A stretch of 64,000 bases of DNA from Echinarachnius parma (lineage: Eukaryota; Echinodermata; Echinoidea; Clypeasteroida; Echinarachniidae). The notes under the pieces were generated by a model. The model was given only the letters and a program-made list of their open reading frames with translations. It was not told the DNA's origin and did no database searches. Position 1 is the stretch's first letter. Each line of letters opens with the position of its first letter. Positions 36,536-50,187 of the stretch are shown one piece after another. Location: positions 1-64,000 of the forward strand of contig JBAMJV010001330.1 of assembly GCA_037951105.1 (NCBI GenBank). The letters are read 5' to 3'. A program made the position numbers and the translations under genes.

Positions 36536-38044
36536 CACAGATTTATTGGCCTTGGACTGTGTGGGATTGAAAAACGCAATCAGAGGAAAGGGGTCAAGAG
36601 CAATAGATAGTATCAATAGAATCACTAGAAACTCTCCATATGATAGTATCAATAGAATATCACTACTAGCTCTCTGTGTGATGGTCAGCATGATATGAGT
36701 GTGGGAACGAATGGAAGAGATGAAGTGCTTAAATTTGCCTTCTGATTGCATCTCCCTTAATTTCTCTGCTTGAGATGTTAAACTGTATTTCTGGCTATAT
36801 GTATAATGGTATGTTTTATTGGAGTAGGTTTACGCGTATATTAGGGATAGAGAGCTGTGATTTTGTGAATTTTCTTGCCATATATTTTAAATTCTGTATT
36901 TCTAGCTGACAGTATTTGGTCACTATATTTGTTTTATTTCTTGTTTAAAATTTTGTGTAAGAATTTGTTAAAAACACTCAAAGGAATACATGACCTCATC
37001 TTACAAAGACGTAATAAAAATGACTAACACTTATTGTAATACCTTGTACATATTTGTCAATTGTAAAGTTTCTAGAAAATTCCTATGTCAGAATTGAAAT
37101 TCAGAAACATTTAGTTCCACTTCAGCCCTGTAATTATTCATACTTGTATCATTCTCTCTCTAAAAAAAAAAGTATTGATTTTTCCTATGATAACCTTATC
37201 ATTCACCTGCAAGGTGGTGAAAATACAGTCTAAAATCTTTAAATAAATGTTTTCTTAAAAGAAAAAAGGCTTGTGTTTATACAAAATGAAGAAAAAAAGG
37301 GCTGCCGGTTGTGCTTGCCCACACTCCCATTGAAATGAAAACAAATTTGCTCTGGGTTTGGTGTTTGAAGAGAAAGAAACCCACCTATATTAAGCAGGCC
37401 ACAAGCGTCGGTTAAAAGCATTCGATCCGCTGATGAATAAACACGTCAGCGGTGTGTGAGAAGACGGACGGACGCATCCCACTCACACTTGAGGCACGTT
37501 CCCCGGTCTCCCAAGTTTGGAGCCGCCTCGTCTTGGTATACACCGTCAAAAAGAAAGAAGAAAGAAACTTTGTTTGGCGAGCACGCAAGCAGAGAAAATG
37601 GGCTGTCAACAGTTTACCCACACGCTTTTCGCACGTTGGACCAAATGGATTTGGAAGTGGTACGGCGTCAGATTACCCGAATGTACATACACATGCTTCC
37701 TACCAGATTACATGCTTTTTAGACGAGAGTAAAGTTTAGAAAGTGATGGGCATGCAACAGCTTTCAAGCCATGTAATGCAGAAGTTACTCGCCAAATAAC
37801 ATATTCCATTACCAGCTATCTCCTATCATTTCTTGTCCATTGTTTACCGTTCAGTTCATTCCATTACTGTCCTTGCTTTGCCTCAAGACTCCCGTTGGAC
37901 CCCAACAAGATCAAAGTCTTTGCTTCATGGAATCTGTAAACTTATTTTTTCAGATTGCGTCCCTAAATCCCCCATGCAAGTCTGTTTGCGTAAAGCGCCT
38001 GTCCTGATCGGAATTCAAGCGGGATGCACTTTCTTGACGACCCA

Positions 38045-38460
38045 AGATGCCCGTCTGTCAACACCTCCCCACCCCCTTCTCACAAACCTAGTAAATCAAA
38101 AGAAAGAAGGGGGAAAGAACAAATATCTGAGCTGCCATTCCATCTACACCGAACTTGAAGACCACAGACCATCCTTTCAATCGATTCCTTTTTTTCCTAA
38201 GCCATCAATATCTTCTTCCTTTTAAAATGAGGGTCCGTCAATAGTTCCCCCCACCCTCCCCTCCTTTCCAAACAAAAACAAGGGAAAGGGAACAGCTATC
38301 CAAACTGTAGTTCCATTTGCTCCTATCCTCAGTCTATTCTTCCATCGTTCTTTTCCTTTTTCCAAAACCATCCCCTGTTCTATGTTCATCTACATCTTCT
38401 ATCTTTCTCCATTTCAAATAAACTTTATTTGCCCTTCTAAAATGTTAGGATCAATTCCCA
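38045..38460. repeat. Weak diverged tandem repeat, pyrimidine-rich
   Basis: GTCAACACCTCCCCACCC and AAAGAACAAATATCTG near 38058 recur as GTCAATAGTTCCCCCCACC and AAAGGGAACAGCTATC near 38235. Strongly diverged. Confidence 0.45.
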
Positions 38461-39039
38461 TTTGCCTTCTTTGGGGAAGAAAGAAAGAAAGAAAGAAAAA
38501 AAAGACCAGGGAGGTGTTTCACAAAGGTTTTTAACTTGAACTTAACTCTATAAGTTAGATCTAAAACTTATGGAAAGCTGTTAGTTTCTTTGTAAAATTG
38601 TTGAAACAGTACTTCTTTAAAATGCATAAATGTTGATAAAAAATATGTTATATGTGGTACTGTCAAGGAGCCTTCAAGTTACTGATATAAATTTGAAGTC
38701 TCAAATTCTTGCATTTTGTTGCATTTTAATGTTTTTATTCGAAGGCTACAAATTGCCTACCATAATGTATAGGTCCAACTTAAGAGTTCAGTTCAACTTT
38801 TAATCATTGTGAAACACCCCCAGGAGTTTGTGCCAACATGCATGTGGAGGCATCAAAGGACAGTCGCTTCCTTCTAACTCAACCTTCAAACCATCATTTA
38901 ATTATATCCTTCCAAGACCATTATCTTCTTTACCATCCTTTTCCCCCTACCCTTCTAGTTTAAGCAAATTTTATTTATGCGACTCAAATGTCTAGATCAA
39001 TGCTAATTTTGTTTCTTCCAGGGAAAAAGAAAAAACCGC

Positions 39040-39990
39040 CTAGAGATCGCGCCAATGCCAATGTTGCATGGTCGGGTCATCAGAGAACTTGAGATGGCAG
39101 ATTCTTTTCTCTTTCGTTCTGTTTTTTAATTTTTTTATTGAGAATGGTTTTGATAAATGGGGTAGGATCGGAACGTCAAAGGTAGAAAATTTGATTGTCA
39201 TTGATGCCTCGGCTGTCATCACATAGTGCAGGGTCTGCAGGGACCCCCATGTTGACATATGAAAGAAAATATCGCCCACCTAGGTAATTTTGTCCATTTG
39301 AATTTGATTTCAGTTTTCATCTCAAATTAAAATTCCACCGTCATGATGTGATCTTAAATTGCACTTCCGTTAGTTTTTCTGCTTCAATTCAACCTCTGTT
39401 TTCACTTTGACTTTGATTTGGTTTTGATCTTGAAATGATTTATGAATTTGAATTGGTTACTAATGATTTGCATTAACAAATTGGTTTATGAATACCTCAC
39501 TTCTGCAACACTCAGAAACATGCTTTCAACTAATTAAGAGGGTGTCCTTCATTCAGTGGGAATAAATACACGGGGGTCTCAGGGCCATCTATAGAGTTTA
39601 ATGCAAAAAAAATGTTTATAGTGTTATTTTCATGCAGGCAAGCTTAAAAAGTAGCCCCTTAAAAATAGATTGTAATTATTTCCTTGCCTTCATTCATTTG
39701 TAGCCATGTCATCCTTTTAAAATTGTATTCCTAGAAGAAAAAAAAGGGGGCGGGTTCTGCTTACCTCGGTTGTTCCCAGTACCTGAGGGGGAAGATTATT
39801 TTCCTTTTTGCCAAGTTTTTGACAAATGGGATGGGATTTGAATTGTCTTGAGGCAAAAAATGTGATTGTCATTGAATCCAGACCTGTCATTGCACAGTGT
39901 GGTCTGTTGGGACGCAACTGTTGACATATGAAAGTAAATAGCCCATCTCTAGGGGTTTTGTCTATTGGAATTTAATTTCAGTTTTCATCG
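39040..39990. repeat. Diverged ~680-bp-spaced duplication
   Basis: TTTTTGATAAATGGG, GTGATTGTCATTGA, CTGTCAT-CACA-AGTG and GTTGACATATGAAAG occur in the same order at 39120-39310 and 39815-39975. 39310-39720 is AT-rich, with nothing else seen. Confidence 0.65.
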
Positions 39991-40629
39991 TCAATTGGAT
40001 TAAAGCTGTTATCTCAAAAATGTTACTTCTGTTTTTGTCTTAAATTTGATTCAAGCCTTTTCTTACAATAAATTTTAATTTTTGTAGTTATCTTGAATTG
40101 AATTGAAAATGTTATCTCAAAAATGTATCTTTTGTTTTAATATTGATTTGATACTGGTTATTCTCCTTAATGGATTTATACTGTAAAATAAATATACGCT
40201 GTTTAGACTTTGTTGTCTGTTTCAAACACTTATTTTTACTGCAGTACAGCAGCAGACAATAATAAACAAATATGATCAATATCAGTGACATGTTGAATAA
40301 ATCAAATGGAAGACAGCCAGATATTTTAGGAACAGGCACTATAATAGATGCATATGTTGCTGTTAAAGCTACCATATAGTTATTGAAATACTTTGATAAG
40401 GTCATGAAAACAAAAGAACATAGTAGTTGCTATTTTCTGCTAGTGGTATAGGAAATAAATTTCTGGTGAACAACAATTATGCTGCAAACTGCAGAAGTAT
40501 CTTTGTTAACCAGAAGGCCCAGTACAAAGCAAACATAGTTATGTATATGTGGGGCTGCAGTAAAATGTTAGTGGCACAGTCTTACCCTTTTCCTTGGGAA
40601 CCCTCAGCAAATAATAACAATATTTAGAA

Positions 40630-40987
40630 TAGATCTTCCATAAATATGCAGGCATTTTGGATGTAAACCATGCTCATTTGAAAATCCAATCGAAAGGTAC
40701 TTTCATATGGAATTAAAGCAAACTAAAACACAATTTCCCAGAAAATGCAAATATTATCTTGCCTCCCCTTCCCATCCATATATTCATTCCATTTCTAATT
40801 GCATTATTTAGATCTTACCAACAAATTGGGGGCATTTACAGGTGAACTGTGCTCATTTGAAATCCAAATGAATGGTAAGCATTTCATGTGGAATTGAAGC
40901 AAACTAAAAAATATAATTTCTCAGAAAATGGCAATATTTCTTTAACTTGCTTTGCCTTCCCTCCCATCCATATATTAATGCCATGAT
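40630..40987. repeat. Tandem duplication, period 179 bp
   Basis: TGCTCATTTGAAA at 40671 and 40850. AGATCTT-CCA, GCATTT, GGAATT-AAGCAAACTAAAA and CATCCATATATT occur in both in order. Confidence 0.85.
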
Positions 40988-41099
40988 TTGGGTTTATTGA
41001 GAGGGCCCCTGATTGTCATCTTCAATTGCACATTCTCCGAGCTATCTTCATCCTCTAAATTATTATGGTCAAGGCTAAACAGTTTGCCATTAATGGAGG

Positions 41100-41327
41100 C
41101 GTACAAGGGAGGGGGGGGGGGTTCTTGCTTCTCCCCTTGTGCCCCCCCCCCCCCCCTCACCTCCTCCCTAAGAAAAAAAACATTGCCAGGTTTTGTTTAA
41201 AATATTTAAATTAAGCCAAATCAAGAAATACATTCAGTTTGCCCCCAATAACATACCTGTCCCCCAATAATTGCAACCATGCTACCTCACTGCCAATCAC
41301 ACGCACGCCCCCCCCCCCCCCCCCCCC

Positions 41328-41355
<28 letters not shown>
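41100..41355. repeat. Clustered poly(G), poly(C) and poly(A) tracts
   Basis: G tract near 41111, C tracts near 41143 and 41309, and a ~24-nt A tract ending near 41350. No gene. Confidence 0.8.
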
Positions 41356-41360
<5 letters not shown>

Positions 41361-42059
41361 AAAAAGGAAAAAATGCATAATGTGATAATTTTAAGATTGA
41401 CTCAAAGTGCCCCTTCCATCCCCTAGTAATCCTGGCCATGCCACCATTATTGTAAGTAAGCTCACAGAGGTGCCCCGGAAATAAGGGTTCACTTTTATCT
41501 CTCTGTCACTCTTAATGGTCTGCACATTCACTCTTCTTTCTTCTGTTAGCATTTATTTTGTCGTTGTTGCTTGGTAAAGATTTGCATAGATGAAGGTCAA
41601 AAACAAAATAACTTTTACAAAAGCAACTACCTTGATTTGTTATTTCCCATCTCTGTTTGTGATTATCTATCTTGACTGGTTTCAGGATGTAATGTGGAAT
41701 CAAATTAGGAAAGAAATTAGACATGATGGCAACAGCCTTGCTAATCACTCTGCTTTCTTTAATTTGATAATAATTAATTACTTGGTTTTGGCAAGTGCTT
41801 TTTTAGAAGTATACTTGACTAGTTAAAAGAATTAAAATCTCTTGTTCAAGTGCATTTTAAAAAGTATAATTGATAAGTTCAAAAAAGCAGCCACCTTGAC
41901 ATTACTGTTCACAAAGTCCTCTAGAAATGATATTGAACCTGACAAAACTTTTGTTTTTGTTTGAATTCTAGTCAGCCTTGAGGCTCAGTAGTCTGTTTAA
42001 CCCATCGCACACAAGGAAACCAGTTGAACATGTATTATATCTATGGGAATACAAATTAC

Positions 42060-42420
42060 AGTATGGAGATGGTTCATATACTGTACATCATAAACTTGAA
42101 TTTCTGTATGTAAATGTGGTATCTCTGAAATGGGTTATTTATTGACAGGAGTATCTTTTGAGTTTGGTGTTGAAAAGGGGAGAAATTATTGATTGTGTAA
42201 CCACATGGACTTCTGGTTTAAACCATTACCTACAGTAAAAATGCATTAATTTTATGGAAATGTTAAAACCCAGAGAGGATGTGTTACTTGATTGCATTAA
42301 AAACTGAATTTCAAATATGTAAATGTTGTGGTATCTCTGGGAAATTATTGACAAGAGTGTCTGTTAAATTCCACGTGGACCAGGAAGAAATTATTGATTG
42401 CGTAAAACCACATTGAGACG
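42060..42420. repeat. Tandem duplication, period ~210 bp
   Basis: ATGTAAATGT(TG)TGGTATCTCTG, then ATTATTGACA and GAAATTATTGATTG, occur in order near 42110-42200 and 42318-42400. Confidence 0.75.
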
Positions 42421-44595
42421 AAATGTAATTGACAGTAGGATAGAAGGATAGAGAGTTACCACAGTTCTTGAAGCCTCATCTGCCACAAAGTTTTATTTTC
42501 TTCTTCTTTTAAAAAAAATATCAATATCATTAAATAGAAAATAAAAAGAGGCGCAGCAACTTCCTGTCTAGCCTCCTTTGGAGAAATCAGTTTTAACAAG
42601 TTTATTTCTTTGAAAAATCACAAAAATGTAGAAGACAAACCTTGCTCTTTCTGATATTAAATAAGAAATATCACTAAGCTGATTTTTTTTTTAAAGTGAA
42701 ATGTATACCTAGATAATTCCAGTCTTGTTAAAATAAGTATCAAATTTGTATAAAGCCTATTAAATTGACAGTGGGTATAAAATTCAAATGATGTTACAGA
42801 TGTGGAAAGCCTATGTCTTCTTTAAAGAACAATGGAAAATATCAGGCAAGAATAATTGTTTACTTAAGCTACAACCGTCATCATTTCAGCTGTAACCTTC
42901 TGAATTCCACATTCTTGAAAAGGAAGTAAAAACAATTCAGCTTAATACAGGTAGAGACGATGAGGCGGCGCATTATTTCAGCAGCAAATTCAACGTATCT
43001 TGAGAATTAAAATTGCAGAAAGCTGCAAAAATGAATTATTCAGGTGTAATTCTCTGCACCCCCTCCCATCCCCCTTCTTCAGATTAGCTTGCAAAGTCCC
43101 CGGAGACGAGATGCTCAAATACCCGGAGAAGTTAGTTCAGAAAAATGTATCGATCCTCCTGTGTATCACCTGCAGCTAACGAAATCAGCAAATTCAGTTT
43201 CCCCTAAAATGCTTTTAATACCAGAAATAACAAAAAGAGAAAAGGGGTTTAGATGCGATTACTTATGAATGAGCTCTTCTTCTTTTCTGAAAGTTCCATT
43301 AACCCTTGGGCTCATTCAATAAGAAGGTGACCTGCGTATCAACTCTACGTGAAATACAATACGGCAAAGGCAACAAGTTAAAGACGACGTCGTATCTAGC
43401 GTTGGTCAGGTATATCCCTCGCCGATCGGTGAGCTGTATTTGGGCTCTGTTTTTGTTACTGCGTGGCTTTCCGTGATAGTCGACGACCGTTTGAGGAGAG
43501 GGCTAAGAAAACATTGGAGATGGAGCGATGTATTGATATTGCAGCCTATGGATTACCTGCTTACAGCTGTTATGCTTGTATGAGAATTATCTCAGGATAG
43601 ACCTACTCTTTTAATTTTTGTTTTGTATTTCCAATATTTTGCCAAATACTGTTTTTCCCTTTTCTTTGTATTTTTATTATTTTGCCCAAATGTTCCTGTT
43701 TTTTGATTTCTGATAAATTGTTCTTCTTTGTTTTTTCTATGTTTTGCTCATTTTATTATTTCCATTATATTTTCAACTCTTCCTCTTTAGTATCCTCCTT
43801 ACATGTACAATATTTTGTTTGGTCCAATGGCAGTGTTTTGAGAAACAAGGGGGCATGTTTGAGGTGGGTTAAGCTCGGACAGGTGCGTGAGAGGAGAGTA
43901 ATAGCATCCATTATTCAGTTGAGATTACACCTTAATCCTACACAAAGCTGTCTACATGTTTTTCCCCTCCCTTGTCATTTGACGAAGAATCAAAATAGTT
44001 TTGAATTATTGAAAAGGGAAAATACTGGTTCAGCTGCCCACATATAATCACATAATCCATACTTCTGTTCTGTTTAGTAGAAGCTTGTAGAAGTTTTTTG
44101 AAATCATTCCATTTTTCAGTTCCATCACATTTCCTGCTCTAGGGGGGTGTCGCCCATTGGGTTACAATCAATTGCAAAGTTGCAATTAGTCACATGTTCT
44201 GACTTGTAATTAATCACAAATTTATTTTAAAAAAAATTGTGCAACATCCCTTAGTATAGATATTTAGATTGATTGTTATTACTACTTAAATGGTATAAAA
44301 ACCATATCCAGAATAGTTTTCCATTTGATGTTTTTTTAAATTGGGAAAGTGACCGTCTTCAATTAACCATAGATTGTCCTTTTCTTTACAATCAAAACAG
44401 AGCCTCAAAACTGCTTATTATGTTGTTATTATCGTAGGCCTGAGAAGAAATATAGATTAAGCCTTCCCTGGAGCATTTTGACTTGCATCGTCCAAAGATA
44501 TATATGTGTAGGATTTGTATGCAAACCTGATATCTTATGAAAACATGGAAAGGTTGTAAGAAGTATTTTTATTTCTCAGACAAGTGCATTTAGTC

Positions 44596-45078
44596 GGGTT
44601 AGAGTGAGAAGGGCGTTAAGTCAGTTTGGGGGCTAAATTGAGTTACGCTTACCAACTTAGTGGTCAGAGCCCCCTCTTTGTATGAAATGTGAATTTTTTA
44701 GAGAATAATTGCGTATAGTTTAGGGAATATTCATCACATATATAAAAAGAGAGATCTACATTTGGTTTTTACATGGCTCTCAAACTTTAAGCATGATTTT
44801 CTCTGAAGTACAAAAAGTGACTTAGCGCCCTTCTCATTCTCAACCCAAGATGTGTATAGCTTCAAGACGTATAGAGTCATCTAATGTAGATGTGGAAACA
44901 TTGCACCCACGTATGAGCCTCCAATGCGTACAGTAATCTTGTTTTTCAAAAAGTGACTTAGTGCCCTTCTTGTTCTCAACCCAAGATGTGTATAGCTTAA
45001 AGAGGTATAGAGTCATCTAATGTAGATGTGGAAACATTGCGTACACGAGCCTCCATTGCCTTCAGTAATCTTGTTTTG
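44596..45078. repeat. Tandem pair (136 bp) plus an inverted half-copy
   Basis: CAAAAAGTGACTTAG starts at 44811 and 44947, and the two 136-bp units are nearly identical. GGGTTAGAGTGAGAAGGGCG at 44597 is the inverse of the start of each unit, so the whole block may be an inverted-repeat element with one duplicated arm. Confidence 0.8.
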
Positions 45079-45284
45079 CCTCATCCTTGAGATGCGACAT
45101 GTAAAACTCTGTAAATCGTTCTCTCCTTCTTTTGGAGCCAAATCTCCCCTGAATATAATCCATCCTTCCCTGTCCGCTTCTTAATGGTCAATTTCAGCTT
45201 CTCGCCTTACCCGCGTCTCCTAAAATTAAATCTCGGCGGCCGAAATTAGAACCCCGTCCTATTCTTCCTTTTCGCTATACTTCT

Positions 45285-45545
45285 GCTATCTCTCTGTCTC
45301 TCTCTCTTCTTTTCTTGTTTTCTTTATCTATCTTTTGAATTCCTCTCTCTCTATCTCTCTCTATCACTTTATTCTGGTCTTAATGTCTCTATAACTTTAT
45401 ACTATTTCACACTCTTGCTCTTTCTTCATCTTACCATCTTTAATCTTCCACCTTTTCTCTTCTTTATCTATTTTCCTCTGTTTTTCTCTCCTCCTTCCTC
45501 CTCTCTCCACCTCCTCTCTCCACCTCTCTCCCCTCTACCTTGATT
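45285..45545. repeat. Pyrimidine-rich (CT) low-complexity block
   Basis: TCTCTCTCT runs and CTCC repeats. The adjoining 45120-45270 is GC-richer and looks unique. Confidence 0.8.
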
Positions 45546-47439
45546 TTTCATCCCTTTTCCCTTGTTTCCTATTGTATCCCAAGCTCAAGTGCTCCCTTTG
45601 GAGGCTCATCTAAAGATGGTGCTGGTTGCCTGGCAACACAAAACCAAAATAGGCCCCCAGGGATGAAGTTACAAATTAACTGTGTTTTTGCCCAACCGCT
45701 GAGAGTATTTTTCTTGACATATTTTTATACTGAAATTACTTCTTTTCTGGGGGCATAAGAAAACAAAAAATATGGTTCAGTAGTTTTGGAAATCAGACCT
45801 TCTTGTACATTATTCTTAATTAATTTCCAATCTGAAATCGGATATAAATGATAGGTTTTGTGCAGCATTAGTAAATCGTGTGTAATATCTGCTGAACAAA
45901 TTTCCATTACTAGCACTGTAGGAGACAAACTTTCCCAAATAAAGTTTATCTTCTGCAAAATGTTTGTGATGTTTTGTGTGTGGGACATTGGTAGTATGTT
46001 AATGTTGTGTTCCATTGTGGATTAGATGATGATCAGTCTGCCAGCTATCGATTTGAATGTTTGCCTTCAAGCCCTTTAGCTTTTTTTTACATCTTCTTCG
46101 ACTCCAGCAGTATGTGTGAAGCCTCCGGATAGGGTTGTGTGTCTTCTTATGTTCCCAGTTATTTATAAGTCGGTATTAGTTTCTGGGAGTTGTGAGCTTG
46201 CATGTGTGAAGAACTCTATCTAAATTCAAAACCACAAGTCAGTCTTGTTTCTTGTAAAGATGTACATGCAGACGCACGAAAATGGCACAAATTGACTAGA
46301 TCGACAACAATCAACAGTTTTTAAAAGCACTGTTTCAGTGTATGTCAATTCTGTTTTAATTTATTGACCTAGAAACTGTTATTTTGCAGTGTTTCAAACC
46401 TTCTTCTCCCCTGACAATACAGTTATTAAACAGAAAATGCTGAATAATTATTACAAAACTCTTAATGAATACTAATTTGTAATCTGACACTCTTACTTAG
46501 TATCAGATGTTAATACCCAGTGAATAAATGGTTCTTTAGTGATGATAAAACTAGAATTATCAATATCATATTTAATTTATTTATTTTTCATGGGCTCAAA
46601 ATTATGTAAACATGTGTGATTTTCTTCTTTCATAACTCAATTTAAAATTTAAAATGAGACTGTTAGCTCTTTGCGGTACATCTTCTATTTCATAGATGTA
46701 ACAGGCCATCTGTGCCCATATTCAACAGGCTCAAGGTGATTTATGAAGAATTTCATTGCAAATGAAGCTCAAGGCCAGGTTTTATAGAAATGCTGCCATT
46801 TATGTAATGCAAGAAATTCTCACACATATAGAAGTCTGAAATTTGAGACTACTGGGAAGAAGGAATTGAAGATATGGATAGTGTACAGAAGGTCTGAAAT
46901 TAGAGACTACAAAGTCATGGAAAAGAAGATGCCTTGGATGAGGATTAGATAGTCTCGGGAGATTAACGATGTTGAACTTGAGAAGCCGATAGTTTGCATC
47001 AAGTGCATATTGCTCCCCAGGTGAACCAGCGGTGTGCTTTCACCGCAAAATTGTTGTCATCGGACCGTGCCTTTGTTTTTCTTTCTTTCTTTAGCGCTAA
47101 AGACGGAGGAAAGTGCCCCATGATAGAAAACAATTGTGAAATAATAGAGGTAACGAGAGGGGAGCTCACTCGTAGAAACGAGAGACCCTGGCGGTCTCGG
47201 AAACAAGATATATTGAGATGAGACTTTGGGGAGTAACAGATGGGAGAGTCCGATTGGTGGAATAAAATGTGAAATTAAAGAATTGGAAGAATAGAAATCA
47301 AAGATATTACTCAAAGAAATTTGGTTTGAGGAAATTAAACAAATTGATTACAATTGTTTGGTGGTGTTATAAAGGGATTATTGACAATTTCATATCAAGA
47401 GAAAAGAAATATAGCTTGTATTTAAATGGATTCAACTTT

Positions 47440-48080
47440 TTTTTTTAATGAAGAAGAAGTAGAAGGTGAAGAAGAAGGAGAAGGAGAAGAAGAAGAAGGA
47501 AAATAAAAAGGAGGAAAAGACGGAGAACAATAGTAGGGGAAACATGAGAATAGTTCAGTAAAATGAAAAGCAGAAGATGGATGAAATATAAAGAAGGGAT
47601 GTGTTCTAGAAAGCAGAGAGAATTAGAGAAAAGAAAGAGGAGATTCAAGGAGAATAAGAAGAAGAAAAACAAAAGAGGGGAAACAGATACAGCTCAACAA
47701 GGGAGAAGAGGTATAGAGGTATATGGATGAAATATAGATAAGTGAATGTTTTATCAGAGGTAGACAAGATCGTAGGGGAGGGGGGGGGGGGGGGGTAAAG
47801 ACAGAATCAGCAGTGGATAAATAAGGAAGAAGAAGAAAATAAATAACGTCAAAATACACAAGAAAAAAGCTGAAAATAAGGCGAAGCATTACATGGGAGT
47901 AAAAGAGATGATATAACAACTAGAATGCAGAGAAAATAAAAAGTTTTTTAAAAAAAGAAGAAAAATAAGAAGAGCTGGTAAATGGATGAATAGAAAAGAG
48001 AAGTGAGAATGAGAAGGAGAAGAAGTCGAGAGTGAATCAAGAAGAATAAAAAGGGAGAAGCAGTACGTGGATGGCATCGA
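47440..48080. repeat. Purine-rich (GAA/GGA) low-complexity block
   Basis: GAAGAAGGAGAAGGAGAAG-type sequence with a poly(G) tract near 47778-47795. Reverse-strand Leu/Phe/Ser-rich frames are artefacts. Confidence 0.85.
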
Positions 48081-48443
48081 GAAGCTAGAATGCTTTCTCC
48101 CCAGGGTCTCGACGTTTGATTAAGTTGTAAGCTCTGGGCAGGTGACAGAAGTTGATTATTTATTCGCAAATCCCTTTCTACTTTTTATATTTTTTCTTTC
48201 TAGTTTTGTTATTGTGCTCTCTAATCTCCTCGGGATGAGAGATGAAATTGGCTTGATGTGGCGGGAGAGTAATTTTGCTCTGGGAAAGGGAAACAGACAT
48301 TGTGTTTTGGCGAAAATATGCAAGGATTTTAATTGCAGACAGATGTTTGGTATTATTAATTTGTTATTATTATGAAACCGTGAGGTTTTCGAGCAATTTA
48401 TATCAACTCAAGTGCTTACAGGTACCTGTGTAGCACATATTGA

Positions 48444-48505
48444 TTAACCTCTTCACTACTAGTAGATTGTGCAGTACCTGCCAGTTTCCTGTAGGCAATA
48501 GGTCA
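48444..48505 (+). mobile_element. Internally deleted 80-bp-family mini-element
   Basis: TTAACCTCTTCACTACTAG and CAGTTTCCTGTAGGCAATAGGTCAA match both ends of the copy at 22968; about 18 bp from the middle is missing. Confidence 0.5.
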
Positions 48506-49135
48506 ACTCTAGTAGGAATTGGTTAAAGACGTACATGTATGTAAACTCATATTCAAATGTTAAGAAAAGACTACAAAAATCAAATAGATATAAAAGGAAA
48601 CAAATGCTCTACTTACTCGCAGGTTCAAATGGTCCTTGCGTAAGCAGCGACTTCAAGTCGTAATGCAATCTTGTCCTCGGGAGTCGAACTGTAAAAGATA
48701 TCCACCTTTTGGGGAAATATGGCACAAAATAAGGATTTTATCACAGGACTGTGCCTTGGGGCTTATTTAGGGGAAACAATTGTCTGATGCTAACAGATTT
48801 GTTTTCTTCTGTTGTGTGTAATTAGATTAGTTGTTCTACTCGTTTTGTATCCATTCGGAAGAGTTTATACTGCTTTTTGTACAATTCAAATGTCATTTAC
48901 TTCAGTGTTTTTATTTTATATTTGAACTTTAAAAAAATGAAATAGAAACATTCTTACTTTGAAATATACAGTATGTGGGTAATATTTTATTTCATGTTTA
49001 CCAGTTCTGAGATGTTGTATAATAATTTGCATATCATTCTCACAAAAAGATATACAGGAAATTAGTATTCTTCTCTTTGTAAGTGCTAGAAAGTAGTCAC
49101 TGCCCCAGTGAAGTATATTTTGTAATATAAGGAAG

Positions 49136-49345
49136 AACCCCCCCCCCCCCCCCCCTCCCCCAAAACAGAAATTTGTAATAACATTGGATTCTGACTTCTT
49201 ATGAAGAGGCTAGCTGATGCAGTATTGAAATATGTCTAGAATGTGGTTTTTTTTGCCCATTTTGACTCCCGAGGACACCCCCCCCCCTTCCCGAAATAGA
49301 CTCTGACCCTCAGAAGGGGTGAAGACCCCCCCCCCCCCCCCAACC
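49136..49345. repeat. Clustered poly(C) tracts
   Basis: C runs near 49139-49155, 49277-49288 and 49327-49340. Preceding sequence 48510-49130 is AT-rich with nothing recognisable. Confidence 0.75.
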
Positions 49346-49544
49346 CTCTCCTCCCAACAAATGAATAATACAATAATAACTTAATACAAAAATAGACCCC
49401 AACCCCCTCATTAAGTGTGCTAGATGATGCAATATTGAAAAGAAATCTGGAAGATGGGTTCTTACCCCCCCATTTATTCCAGAGGGGCCCCCCAAAAATA
49501 GACGGTGACCCCCCTGAAGAGGGGACTAGGTTGGCTTCAGGACA

Positions 49545-50145
49545 ATTGACACAGTTTCTCCACTTGATGTTCTCATTTCTGGAGAACATTGAGCTCCGGC
49601 ACCTGCTGAATATTGACATTTTCTGCTGCTTCTTGGCGAGAACCGTCAGTTATCTGTTTACATACGTAGCTTAATTAGAACGCTGATCTGTCGCTGGAGT
49701 AACGTAAGGTTGTTAGCCTCTGAGGGATTCGTGATAAGAATATTAGATTTTTATTTAATTCACTATGTAATTCATGTAATGTCGCTAATTCATGTTCTCA
49801 TGTTCTCATGTTTTCATCTCAGTTACTGAATATTGACATTTTCTTCTGCTGCTCTATCGCAAGAACTGTCAGTTATCTGTTTTCCTATGTCGTTTAATTA
49901 GAACTCTGGACTCTGGTCTGCTGTATAATGTAAGGTTGTTATCCTCTGTAGGGCTCGTAATAAAAAATATTCCTGGGATACGTACTATGAGTGGCATTTA
50001 ATTCACTTCATAATTGATGTATCGTCACCACTTCATGTTCTCCTTTTATGAGATCATTGCACTTGCTGAGTATTGACCTATTCTTCTACCCCGTTGGGAG
50101 AGATTGGCAGTTATCTGTTTTTCCCATACAGAAATCAGAAATCTT
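49545..50145. repeat. Three tandem units of ~220-240 bp
   Basis: CTGA(A/G)TATTGAC starts at 49606, 49826 and 50066. Each is followed by TTCT-CTGC, a GAGAA/GAGA-CCGTCAGTTATCTGTTT-like line and, in the first two, AATGTAAGGTTGTTA. No intact coding frame is shared. Confidence 0.8.
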
Positions 50146-50187
50146 TTTTTTACTGCCAGTAGGTTGTTAATACACCATATAATGCTG

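Noticed and set aside
47445..48077. Leu/Phe/Ser-rich reverse frames resembling membrane segments
   Set aside because: Reverse complement of GAA/GGA repeats; composition artefact.
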